Source: Petrotoga mexicana DSM 14811 (GTDB taxonomy: Bacteria > Thermotogota > Thermotogae > Petrotogales > Petrotogaceae). From it: a stretch of 42,790 bases of DNA. The DNA lies in contig NZ_AZRN01000025.1 in assembly GCF_002895565.1 (NCBI RefSeq), positions 1 through 42,790 on the forward strand, written 5' to 3'. The notes beneath the pieces are model-generated. The model worked only from the letters and a program-made list of their open reading frames with translations, ran no database searches and was not told where the DNA came from. The stretch's first letter is position 1. Every line of letters starts with the position of its first letter. Shown in pieces: positions 34,368-42,661 of this stretch. Made by a program: the position numbers and the translations under genes.

Positions 34368-35362
34368 CTCATCGTAAAAGGAACGTATTCTTTTTCTTCG
34401 ATCAGATGTTTTAAAATTTTATAAGCCTCATGTTTTATCAATGTTCTGTAGGTAATATTTCTTTTTAATTTTTTATGTTTTAAAGTTGTACTTAAGTGTT
34501 CTTCATAATTTTTTATAAAATTTTTTTGGCCTTCTTCGTTCAAGTGAATACCACCTTGAATTTTTTTAAAATGTTTTTCATTAATTATTTTTTTATTCAC
34601 AAGGTTAAAAATAGTTCTGTCTACCACAATAGGCTTAAATATTTCAGCTATATCAAGGTTCAAAGAAAATTTTCTAAAGTTAGTTGAATGAAGATAGCCA
34701 ATTCTAGGATCTAATGGTGTTTGATAAATTTGCGTTAAAACTGTAGAGTACATTAAAGAGTTCCCAAAACTGATAAGAGTGTTCATATAATTTGTAGGGG
34801 GCCTTTTTTCTCTGACAACCATTTTGAAATCTTCATTTGAGATTATATTGTTATCAATAAAATTATAATAAATCTCTCTATAATTTCCCTCTTGTGCCAT
34901 TAATTCATTAATAGAACTGATCTGGTGAATATTCTGAATAAATTCTTCCATTTTTTGCGAATACCGTTTTACTTCAAAATCGCTTTTTCTTTCATAATAT
35001 TGAACAATTTTTAAGATGTTTTGCATAGCTCCTTCCACAAACTTTTTTGCTAAAACTAATCTTTTTTCTGAAGAGATATAGTGCTCTACTTGTTTAACTA
35101 TTGTTATTCCATTTGTATTATGTTCATATGGATAAAAACTTCCAACATAAAAACCATAGTGGTTGAAAAAATGGAGCGGTAAGTTATTGGCGGACAAAAA
35201 TTCAAGAAGTCGTTTATTTATATTTATTTCTCCAAATATCTTTATTTCTGAAATATTTTCTATTGGGAAGTACTTAGTTTTTTCATCAGATTCACTTTTA
35301 AAGGCTAGTGTGTTTCCTTTTCTAGTTAATGTTCCACTTTGAAATATATAAATAGGTTTCAA
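34361..35362 (-). CDS. cas1: CRISPR integrase Cas1 (type I-B)
   Basis: Metal-dependent integrase that inserts new spacers. The protein begins KPIYIFQSGTLTRKGNTL, the usual I-B Cas1 N-terminus. The catalytic half follows with LGFLHST-like GYLHSTNFRKFSLNLDIAEIFKPIVVDR (conserved His, then Asp/Glu). I use TTG 35362 as start because GGGAGAGG precedes it by six bases and homologous proteins begin at MKPIY. An ATG 39 nt earlier lies inside cas4 and lacks a site. This gives 333 residues and leaves one base after the cas4 stop. Confidence 0.94.
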   Translation of the reverse strand: MKPIYIFQSGTLTRKGNTLAFKSESDEKTKYFPIENISEIKIFGEININKRLLEFLSANNLPLHFFNHYGFYVGSFYPYEHNTNGITIVKQVEHYISSEKRLVLAKKFVEGAMQNILKIVQYYERKSDFEVKRYSQKMEEFIQNIHQISSINELMAQEGNYREIYYNFIDNNIISNEDFKMVVREKRPPTNYMNTLISFGNSLMYSTVLTQIYQTPLDPRIGYLHSTNFRKFSLNLDIAEIFKPIVVDRTIFNLVNKKIINEKHFKKIQGGIHLNEEGQKNFIKNYEEHLSTTLKHKKLKRNITYRTLIKHEAYKILKHLIEEKEYVPFTMRW

Positions 35363-35363
35363 T

Positions 35364-35876
35364 TTATTCCTCTCCCGCCCAACATAATTCTGCAAAGCCA
35401 CATTTTGAACACATCCCTATCCATTTTGGTGGAGGTGGAACAGGCGATTCAATTAATTCATTGAGTTTAAGAAGTATATCTTGTATTTCTTTTTTGGCTT
35501 CCTCATCGAATACAATGGGAATTCTCTTTTTTTCTTTTGGCAACAGAATTTCCCCCTTTGCTTGAACGCCCATATCCTCCAATAATTTTAAATAATATAA
35601 TAACTGGATTTTGGCTCCTTTAAAAGACTTTGAGGATTTTTTGATTTCTCCAACTATGGTACACTTATTATCATTCCAAATTAAATCAATCACTGCTCCT
35701 GGAAGTTTTATTTCTTTTTCACCTTTCCCTTCATAAGAATTCTTGTGTAAAAACCTTCCTAGTTCTATGTAAGGGTTATCTTGTTCAGGAGTGAATCTCC
35801 TTAAAACAAACCAAGCTTCTCTTGGACATATTGAATAAGCTAAAACTGAATATCCTGTAATGATATTGTCATCCAT
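35364..35876 (-). CDS. cas4: CRISPR-associated exonuclease Cas4
   Basis: RecB-like nuclease that trims prespacers and checks the PAM for Cas1-Cas2. The PD-(D/E)XK core is seen as AVIDLIW then GEIKKSSK. The four iron-sulfur cysteines are one near the N-terminus (YSICPREAW, residue 17) and three near the C-terminus (CSKCGFAELC). 170 residues fits the short I-B form. The ATG overlaps the cas3 stop by 8 nt (ATGGATGA). Confidence 0.95.
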   Translation of the reverse strand: MDDNIITGYSVLAYSICPREAWFVLRRFTPEQDNPYIELGRFLHKNSYEGKGEKEIKLPGAVIDLIWNDNKCTIVGEIKKSSKSFKGAKIQLLYYLKLLEDMGVQAKGEILLPKEKKRIPIVFDEEAKKEIQDILLKLNELIESPVPPPPKWIGMCSKCGFAELCWAGEE

Positions 35877-38070
35877 AAAAATCCTCTTTCAATTCATACG
35901 GAATAAACCCTACTTCTTCAGAATAAATTTCCCCAATGCCTAACTGCGTAATCAACCAAACTCCATTACCTTTATACACAAGCTTTTTATCTTCTTCTAG
36001 GAATACTTCATTATAATGGGTTTCCCATTCTTCTAGTTCTTTGTGAGGAACATTTATAGAATAATCTTGAATTTCTTTCCATAGTTGTTTTTTTCTTTCG
36101 TAATTTTCTAAACTATGTTCCAAACTTTCAACTTCATATAATTTGTTTGAAACTGTTCCATCCACATCTACAAACACCACATCCTCGTATAAATGTTCTT
36201 CTATCAGAGGTTTATAATTACTCCAATTTCCTTCTTTTATGTCATACCATGGACCTTTTTGATATTTGCTAACTGACAATGCCTTGTAATATTTATCTAG
36301 TAGTTGTTGAACTTCGTTTTCTGAAAATTTATTTTTGTAGGCAAATATTTCTTTTGTATTATTTAGCGATATGCTATCGTACACATAAGAAGCATACGAT
36401 CTTTCATTATCACTTTCATCGTCTACTATTTCAGCAACCGTTACTGTGCCAAGTTCTTTTAGCATTCTTCTATTACATCTTCCAGCAGCTTGGACTATGC
36501 TGTCAAAGGGGGATAAATCTTTAAAGATATAATCAAAGTCCAAATCCACTCCGGCTTCTACTACTTGGGTAGATATGAGATTTCTTGGCAAGTTTTTATT
36601 TTCCAACTGTTTGATCTGTTTAATTCTGTCAAGCCTTTCTTTAGGAATTACCCAAGTTGAAAGAAAGAAAAGGTTATTTTTCAAATGTTCTCGGAGTAAG
36701 ATAAAAGTTTTTAGCGCTTCTTTTTTTGTGTTAAGAATAATTAGAGACGGGTTGTCAGCTCTCTCTTTTGTATATTGCTTTATATCTGAAAGAAATATTT
36801 TTTTATTAATTATGTTGTAAGAGTGCCTGTTTTTTGGGAAAGAACTCTTGGGGGCTAACTCTTTACCTTCTGCCATTTTAGGTTGTGTAGCGGTCATTAA
36901 AATGAAAAAAGTTCCCATCTTTTTTGAAAGAAAAGACATGGTTTCCCCAAATCCTTGCCAATATTCTGGAGGGATCGACTGAGGTTCATCCAAAATAACT
37001 ACCGCATCTTTTAACCTATGAAAACTCATAGAATCGTTGGCATTAGGAGAATAAAGCACTTCCCAAAACTTTGCGAGGGTTGTAACAATGAGTGGTTCTT
37101 TGAAGTATCTAAAAGAAAGTATAAACCTTTCTAAATTATCTAAATCTTCTTTTTCCTTTGATGCACTTACCAAATGATGGTCTTCTTGCACTTTGTCGTA
37201 TATGTTCTTTGCAACTTCGGAATTTTGATCAACAATACTTATGAACGGTAATACATAAATAATTGTTTTAAGAGAAAGTTTATTTGCTAACTTCATCGAT
37301 GCTTGCAATCCCGTTATAGTTTTTCCTGCTCCAGTAGGGAGCGTTATGGTATAGATACCTGGTTCTGAAATTGTATCAACGTTTGATAATGTACTTTCTC
37401 GAATTTCATTTTTCCAATCGCTTAAATGGTTCTTTGGAAGTGATTCAAGAAATTTGTCGAACCTATCTTGTTGATAAGAAATTTTATCAAAATTGATCCT
37501 ATCAACATTTAACGCATCTAGCCTATCAGATGTTATAAAAATTGAATTCTCGATTCTCGTATTAAACCATAAATCTTCAGCCTTAACCGTCTTATTTAAA
37601 AGATACTGTGAATGCCAAGATTGAAATATTAATCTTTTCCATTCTTTTTCTGTTAGATATTCAATTTTGCTTAGATCAAGGAATTCTTCTAATGCTTTTA
37701 TCACGTCTTGATAATTTAAATTTCTCCAAAAAGACATTATATCTTCAAAATTTAGCTGGTATGAATGATGTCTTCTAACAATCTCAGCTTGAAAGATATC
37801 TTTTGTAAGCATAAAAGTTAAGTAAGAAGAAGGCTCAGAGTGCGGATAATGACCTTTTTTTGTCTTTAAATATTTTTGAAATTTAACATGTGATTTAGCT
37901 ACATCATGTGTTAGACAGATATGTTTTAGTGTTTCGACTAATTCATTGTCTCCATGAAAATTTGATATCTCTTTGGATTTTTCAAATACTCCTTTTAAAT
38001 GATCTTTAAGAAGTTTACCCGGATGGCTTTCTTGACCATTCAGGAAGCCAAACAATTTCGTCGTTTCCAA
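35869..38070 (-). CDS. cas3: CRISPR helicase-nuclease Cas3
   Basis: Degrades the target DNA after Cascade binding. The N-terminal HD nuclease has THDVAKSH with H55/D56 and an upstream His in HPGKLLKDHL. The SF2 helicase has Walker A LPTGAGKT near residue 245, box II ILDEPQS, motif III MTATQP, and motif VI QAAGRCNRR after STQVVEAGVDLDFD. 733 residues, HD and helicase in one chain. The start is TTG 38070 with GGGGGAG six bases upstream; it lies 56 nt inside cas5 in another frame. That overlap is large but needed to include the conserved FLNGQESHPG. Confidence 0.96.
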   Translation of the reverse strand: METTKLFGFLNGQESHPGKLLKDHLKGVFEKSKEISNFHGDNELVETLKHICLTHDVAKSHVKFQKYLKTKKGHYPHSEPSSYLTFMLTKDIFQAEIVRRHHSYQLNFEDIMSFWRNLNYQDVIKALEEFLDLSKIEYLTEKEWKRLIFQSWHSQYLLNKTVKAEDLWFNTRIENSIFITSDRLDALNVDRINFDKISYQQDRFDKFLESLPKNHLSDWKNEIRESTLSNVDTISEPGIYTITLPTGAGKTITGLQASMKLANKLSLKTIIYVLPFISIVDQNSEVAKNIYDKVQEDHHLVSASKEKEDLDNLERFILSFRYFKEPLIVTTLAKFWEVLYSPNANDSMSFHRLKDAVVILDEPQSIPPEYWQGFGETMSFLSKKMGTFFILMTATQPKMAEGKELAPKSSFPKNRHSYNIINKKIFLSDIKQYTKERADNPSLIILNTKKEALKTFILLREHLKNNLFFLSTWVIPKERLDRIKQIKQLENKNLPRNLISTQVVEAGVDLDFDYIFKDLSPFDSIVQAAGRCNRRMLKELGTVTVAEIVDDESDNERSYASYVYDSISLNNTKEIFAYKNKFSENEVQQLLDKYYKALSVSKYQKGPWYDIKEGNWSNYKPLIEEHLYEDVVFVDVDGTVSNKLYEVESLEHSLENYERKKQLWKEIQDYSINVPHKELEEWETHYNEVFLEEDKKLVYKGNGVWLITQLGIGEIYSEEVGFIPYELKEDFYG

Positions 38071-38743
38071 CTAAGACTCCCCCTATCTCTTCAGGATTAT
38101 CAACAAAAATTCCCGTATCGATATTGGCTGGGTAAAAAACTGACAAGCTTTTAGTAAGGCCTCTTTCTTTGTCCATTTGTAGAGGGACAATGTCTTTAAA
38201 GATTCCATGAGTTTTTTTCAGATTAATTTTGGGCTTAATATCTGCAGGTATGATACTTTTTATTCTTGCCTCATCGTCTTCGATCTTTAGCGGGTTGAAA
38301 GATCCTATGTAATGAATATTTGCAAATGAATATGCGGTACCAAGATATGGGGTAAAAACAAAACTACCTTCTTCAAGAAAAGGTTTTAATTTTTCTTCTA
38401 TAGGACCTTCTACATAAATTCGATATTTTGGTCTTTTTACAAATTGATGTTTTATAATATTGTGAATACCCTTTTTTGGGTCTTTATTATTCCACAAGTT
38501 TATACTGGTGGTGAACCATTGAGTGGGAGACAGTATTGAAATGGCGATTCTGTTTCCATACAATGATTCCCAATAAGAAGCCAAATGAGCTTTATTTTCC
38601 GATTTGTTCTCTACTCCAATTATAGCCGCAATCAATCCTCCAACAGCTGTTGGTGGTGGGAAGGGATAAGATGCGGAAGAAGTGGTTGTATAAAATTTGC
38701 GAAACATAGCATACTCCCCTGTAATATCAAAAACAAGGGCCAT
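38015..38743 (-). CDS. cas5: Cascade subunit Cas5 (type I-B)
   Basis: Binds the 5' handle of the crRNA at the foot of Cascade. The N-terminus MALVFDITGEYAMFRKFYTTTSSASYPFPPPTAVGGLIAAIIGV carries the Cas5 FRK...T.. SYPFPPPTAL.G pattern; I count 242 residues. GAGGTGAT precedes the ATG. Four nucleotides separate it from cas7 and its 3' end overlaps cas3. Confidence 0.93.
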   Translation of the reverse strand: MALVFDITGEYAMFRKFYTTTSSASYPFPPPTAVGGLIAAIIGVENKSENKAHLASYWESLYGNRIAISILSPTQWFTTSINLWNNKDPKKGIHNIIKHQFVKRPKYRIYVEGPIEEKLKPFLEEGSFVFTPYLGTAYSFANIHYIGSFNPLKIEDDEARIKSIIPADIKPKINLKKTHGIFKDIVPLQMDKERGLTKSLSVFYPANIDTGIFVDNPEEIGGVLVGNDEIVWLPEWSRKPSG

Positions 38744-38747
38744 TGTA

Positions 38748-39656
38748 TCACCTCAATTCCATAGCTACTTTATCTTCTCCCAAAATACTTTTTAGATCAT
38801 CAATATATTGTACTTCCAAGTCAGGATCCTTGATAATTATTATCTTTTCTATATTATCTTTGAGTAAAGAAACCTTATCACATATTTCCTTCAAATTGAG
38901 AGCAATGTCTTGAATATTTCGGATTGCCAATTGTTCATCGTCATCTAACAAAGAATTATCTCTTTTGGTTAATTTTATTCTTTCATCCAAAGAACCAATT
39001 AATCCATTGAAATTAGGCTGGTACACAATCTCCATCAAAAAGCGAGATCTATGCTCAGTTTTACTCCTTGTGATTAAATTGTTGGTTCCATTCCAAACAG
39101 CTTGTGTAAGTTTGTTGAAATCCTCGTCTGTTGCTTGTGTCCTTTCAGATGCATATTGATTTCCAATTGCATAGGTTCCAATCAATGCAAAAGGAACTAT
39201 ATATTCATTTCTTATAGTTCTCTGTTCTCCACCTTCTTTAGTGACAAACGCGCCGGTTCCTTGTACAAATTCAACTTTTGCTTTGTGTAAAGATCTTCCC
39301 CATTTAAATTGGACAGGTCCAGTCCATGCAAAACTTTCCTTACCCAATGCGAATGTTACACCGAAAAGTCTTGTATCGATACATTTCTTTAGAGTTTCAT
39401 CTCCTTTTGTGGTAGACAATTTTGTTTTGAGCTCTTCGAATCTTTCTTTTAAAGATTTTGGTTCTCCATCAATGAAAACATCTTCTCCCATTCTCATTAA
39501 TTCGTCTCTGATAGTTCTTTTAATTCTAACGTCAGATACTAAAACTTGGCCTGTTTCTTCATCGTATCTTGGATGATTTGCATTCAATGGATCACCGTTT
39601 GGATTCGCATCTTTTACAGAGTATAAAAACAGAAGTTCTTTTCTGCCGTTAAACAT
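38748..39656 (-). CDS. cas7: Cascade backbone subunit Cas7 (Csh2 type)
   Basis: Multiple copies coat the crRNA spacer in Cascade. The N-terminus reads LFLYSVKDANPNGDPLNANHPRYDEETGQ and continues VLVSDVRIKRTIRD, the Csh2 signature (DANPNGDP and DVR.KRT.RD). FGVTFALG and GPVQFKWGRSLH are further family blocks. 302 residues. The ATG overlaps the stop of the upstream gene by 8 nt. Confidence 0.96.
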   Translation of the reverse strand: MFNGRKELLFLYSVKDANPNGDPLNANHPRYDEETGQVLVSDVRIKRTIRDELMRMGEDVFIDGEPKSLKERFEELKTKLSTTKGDETLKKCIDTRLFGVTFALGKESFAWTGPVQFKWGRSLHKAKVEFVQGTGAFVTKEGGEQRTIRNEYIVPFALIGTYAIGNQYASERTQATDEDFNKLTQAVWNGTNNLITRSKTEHRSRFLMEIVYQPNFNGLIGSLDERIKLTKRDNSLLDDDEQLAIRNIQDIALNLKEICDKVSLLKDNIEKIIIIKDPDLEVQYIDDLKSILGEDKVAMELR

Positions 39657-40134
39657 CTTGGTCTTCCCCCTTGTCCGTTTTTTCTATTTCTAATTCTACT
39701 ACTTCTTTCTCTTTTGTGTAATCTTTGTATATTTCCCAGAAGTAATTTCTCCAGTTCATGAAACCTGTCACAAAAGCAAAATTTCCATCGATCCCTAAAT
39801 CCTTTCCCTTAGAATTCAGTAATAGTTCTTGGGAATAACCAGCTAAATCTTCAACCAGGAAGGAAGGTTCAATCTTGTACGCTTTTATAAGTTCTGGTAT
39901 TCTTGATAGATGTTTTTTTATATCTCTTAAACTTAATCTTCCAAAATTTAACTGCTTGTACAATGGAGAATCTTGAATTTTTGCGTTTGAATAACCACTT
40001 TCTCCTTTTTCCCCCTTTGTTTGATTATACGCCACAAACCCCAAAACTACTCCAGATAAAAGTGTCCCTTTTCCAAAGTCGCTCTGCAAAAATTTATCAG
40101 AAAACTTATCTAGGAATTCCAAATGTCTTTTCAT
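39649..40134 (-). CDS. Separate Cascade small-subunit-like protein (Cas8b C-terminal domain / Cas11b)
   Basis: A 161-residue, mostly helical protein between cas8b and cas7. FGKGTLLSGVVLGFVAYNQ near residues 20-38, then LNFGRLSLRDIKKHLSRIPELIKAY and FAFVTGFMNWRNYFWE, resemble the C-terminal helical end of full-length Csh1/Cas8b proteins (FLLG...A..Q, and the FVLGM.L... segment). In type I-B that region is known to be made additionally as the small subunit Cas11 from an internal start. Here it has its own gene; the ATG overlaps the cas8b stop (ATGA). The acidic tail (EKTDKGEDQDV) is extra. The assignment is by pattern memory and position, not a database hit. Confidence 0.65.
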   Translation of the reverse strand: MKRHLEFLDKFSDKFLQSDFGKGTLLSGVVLGFVAYNQTKGEKGESGYSNAKIQDSPLYKQLNFGRLSLRDIKKHLSRIPELIKAYKIEPSFLVEDLAGYSQELLLNSKGKDLGIDGNFAFVTGFMNWRNYFWEIYKDYTKEKEVVELEIEKTDKGEDQDV

Positions 40135-41612
40135 AATGAATACCCCCAGGTTTTATTGTAGTTGTTCAAAAATTCAATCAGTAACAAAAAGTCATTCAAA
40201 GTAAGATTAAAATAATCATTTTGGACTTTGTCGTTCATCAATTTAGGAATTCTTGCAACAAAATTTTGTTTTATAGTTTTGGTTTCAACTCTTTCTTCAC
40301 TTAAAATTTTTCCAATAATTTCCATTGCCAGTGTTCTCATAACTTTTTCTTCAGCGTCTTCTTTCAAAACTAAATGGCGAAGGGTTCGATATATGTGTTT
40401 AAATGCAACAGAAAGTTGAGTATCTTTCTTTTTCTTTTGGGAAAAGAGATTTACCGTCTCTTCCCAAACTTTTTGTAATTTTTGTATCCTTGTTAAAGGT
40501 ACATCCTCGATCATTTGATGTATTACAAGTTGTGCTTGGTTTTGTTCTAGAAAAAGAAAATGAAATACAGCGGTGTACGGTTTATCCATATAATCAGGAT
40601 CTGTGATATAATCCAAAAGATCTTTTTCTTTTGTATACTGATCACTCCAAAAATAATTCTTTAAATCACCGAAAGCATCATCCCGGATGTTTGTATCCGT
40701 TGTAAAAAATTCGGGTATTATCCAGATCTGGATATTATTTATAATAGATTGATCAACAAAATTATAATCTATGTAAGTTTTGGCGTTAGAGAAAGTCTTA
40801 AAGCACTCTTTACAATATTTGTAAACCTTGTTAGAAAAATTTTTATTTATGGCAGGAAGGAAATTCACCTTATCAAAAGTAGCAAAAGGAAAAATCATAT
40901 CGAAATTAAGTAAAATATCGCTTTCCTTACCACAATAATCACAAATTCCACCTTTTTTTGAAACATTTTTCTTAATCAGTTCGTCGTTTAACTTCTTTAA
41001 AAAATATTGTTGAAACAGCTTAACTTCTCCAGGATAAAGAAATCCTCCATCATCTTCAACGCCAAAAACAATTAAATACGAAGCCTTTGGATCACTGTAA
41101 CACTCTAAGAACCGGTCAACAAAATCATTATTAGATAAGTCATTGATTATTTTTTGAACAGAACCTTTTTCAAAAAATCCTAAATCTTCGAAATCTTGAA
41201 TCATTTTTTCAATTTTGCTTATATACGATTTAGAACCAGTTAAGAAGGCATCACGATTCTTTTCTTTATTATTTTTCGGCTTTGATAACCTCAAAACAGG
41301 AGAGTAACGCCACGCAGTATTACTGCCTGGAGGTTCTTTGTACAAATACCTAAGTTTTTTATATTGTTCATCTTTGTTACCGGCAAAAAAATCTACTTCA
41401 TCAATTTTTGAAACACCCTCAATTTTTAGGGGTATAATCGTATTTTCTTCTTCACTTTGCAATTTTAAAGCATTGTAATTTGATACTTTTAAATAAATTC
41501 TTATTTCTTTTGATCCATCTATTCTTACGGGTACGGTTAGATAATCTGTTATTTCATAAGTTTTTGATGAAAACTCTTTCCCAACAGTGTAAACGGCATC
41601 GATAAAACCCAT
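40131..41612 (-). CDS. cas8b: Cascade large subunit Cas8b (Csh1/TM1802 type)
   Basis: Recognises the PAM and holds the target strand in type I-B Cascade. The position between cas6 and cas7 and the opening MGFIDAVYTVGKEF fit the Csh1/TM1802 group. A zinc-finger pair lies mid-protein, CDYCGK near residue 222 and YCKEC about 40 residues later, as in Csh1. At 493 residues it is shorter than many Csh1 proteins because the C-terminal helical domain is encoded by the next gene. AGAGGGTGAT precedes ATG 41612. It begins 21 nt after cas6. Confidence 0.88.
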   Translation of the reverse strand: MGFIDAVYTVGKEFSSKTYEITDYLTVPVRIDGSKEIRIYLKVSNYNALKLQSEEENTIIPLKIEGVSKIDEVDFFAGNKDEQYKKLRYLYKEPPGSNTAWRYSPVLRLSKPKNNKEKNRDAFLTGSKSYISKIEKMIQDFEDLGFFEKGSVQKIINDLSNNDFVDRFLECYSDPKASYLIVFGVEDDGGFLYPGEVKLFQQYFLKKLNDELIKKNVSKKGGICDYCGKESDILLNFDMIFPFATFDKVNFLPAINKNFSNKVYKYCKECFKTFSNAKTYIDYNFVDQSIINNIQIWIIPEFFTTDTNIRDDAFGDLKNYFWSDQYTKEKDLLDYITDPDYMDKPYTAVFHFLFLEQNQAQLVIHQMIEDVPLTRIQKLQKVWEETVNLFSQKKKKDTQLSVAFKHIYRTLRHLVLKEDAEEKVMRTLAMEIIGKILSEERVETKTIKQNFVARIPKLMNDKVQNDYFNLTLNDFLLLIEFLNNYNKTWGYSL

Positions 41613-41633
41613 ATTATCACCCTCTATCCATAA

Positions 41634-42380
41634 TCATATAACTTCGACTAATCCAAATCCTTGGGAGTTTTTTGCTCCAAAACCAGAATCATAACCAATT
41701 TTCAACAAAGTAGGATTCCCTTGGATTACAAAAGTTCCATGCCAGCCTTTAATAATAAAATTTTTATACTTTGTTATGATCATTTTAGATCTTTTTTGAT
41801 TAGCCTCTTTTATAACGAATTCATCATTACTTATTTCTTTTGGAAGATATGAATCATAGTAGGCAAGATACTTTTTTATTAAGTTCTCTCTTATTAATTT
41901 TGAAAAGTTATCATCGTTGGGGGAAAAGTAGACTGTCTTTTTTGAAGAATTTTGTTCCATCGTAGAATAAACAGTAATGGGGGATAAAGTTTTTACTTTT
42001 ATTTTATCGTTTTTTATTTCCAAATCATCATACTCTAACTTCTCTACATGAATCTTTTGGCCTAATAGTTCAAAATCGTCTTTAAATAAAAGCGAGTCTG
42101 CACAATACTGAATTAAATTCTTATCGTGAGAGGAAATTTTCAAAGAAACATTATCAAAAAACTCTATTGTTTTATCCTTTTGATTTAAGCTAAATTTTCC
42201 ATTTAGTCTTGAAAAAGAAAACAATTTGTACTTTCTTTTCTTATAACTAAAGCCCTCGTTATGAACGAAGTTTCTATATTCGGCGTTATCTATTAGATCA
42301 AGAATGAAAGCCTGAATGATATGATTGTAATTTAATGGAAGTATTAAACTATTTAAAGAAAATTGAACGTTTAATCTCAT
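41634..42380 (-). CDS. cas6: CRISPR RNA endoribonuclease Cas6
   Basis: Cuts the CRISPR transcript within each repeat and leaves an 8-nt 5' tag. The C-terminal glycine-rich loop GYDSGFGAKNSQGFGLVEV is the Cas6 hallmark. A ferredoxin-like N-terminus (MRLNVQFSLNS...LPLNYNHIIQAFI) with a candidate catalytic His in that stretch is also typical. 248 residues. ATG 42380 follows GGGAG by about 7 nt. First gene of the cas operon; its start region is partly copied at 33311-33330. Confidence 0.95.
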   Translation of the reverse strand: MRLNVQFSLNSLILPLNYNHIIQAFILDLIDNAEYRNFVHNEGFSYKKRKYKLFSFSRLNGKFSLNQKDKTIEFFDNVSLKISSHDKNLIQYCADSLLFKDDFELLGQKIHVEKLEYDDLEIKNDKIKVKTLSPITVYSTMEQNSSKKTVYFSPNDDNFSKLIRENLIKKYLAYYDSYLPKEISNDEFVIKEANQKRSKMIITKYKNFIIKGWHGTFVIQGNPTLLKIGYDSGFGAKNSQGFGLVEVI

Positions 42381-42606
42381 TTCAATTCTCCCGATATTTT
42401 AAATTAAAAATTAGAATCTTTTCTGTAATATATTTTATCATACAATAATAAAAAAAGCAAGAAAGTATAAAAAATGTCTGTCGACCTCCAATAAGGTAAA
42501 AATCCCAGGGGATCGACAGACAAGTGTTAAAAATCACAATCCTTATATCATGCATATTTGAATTGAATTTTAACAATTTCTCAAAGTTTTGCGGCTGTAT
42601 AATAAA
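42381..42606. promoter_or_regulatory. CRISPR-leader-like region upstream of cas6
   Basis: This AT-rich DNA carries three recognisable pieces. First, 42381-42455 matches the leader at 33325-33410. Second, a hairpin tgtctgtcgacc (42475-42486) with gatcgacagaca (42511-42522) matches the one at 25373-25418. Third, 42523-42590 (aagtgttaaaaatcaca ... ttctcaaagttttg) matches 24390-24459. It probably holds the cas operon promoter on the minus strand and a divergent leader on the plus strand, but no CRISPR repeat appears before the window becomes artefactual. The minus-strand 82-codon frame here is not a gene. Confidence 0.6.
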
Positions 42607-42661
42607 AATGGTTGATGAGATACTTGACAAAAGGGATAAAAAAAGATATCACTCCTCATAG

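Noticed and set aside
42382-42630. 82-codon minus-strand frame sharing FYLI.GRQTF with a frame at 25321-25527
   Set aside because: The shared peptide comes from the conserved GTCGAC hairpin and its flank, while the rest differs. No ribosome site; the similarity is better explained by DNA structure.
42600-42661. Start of a CRISPR array next to the cas6-side leader
   Set aside because: No sequence close to the 30-nt repeat occurs between the leader-like DNA and the adapter.
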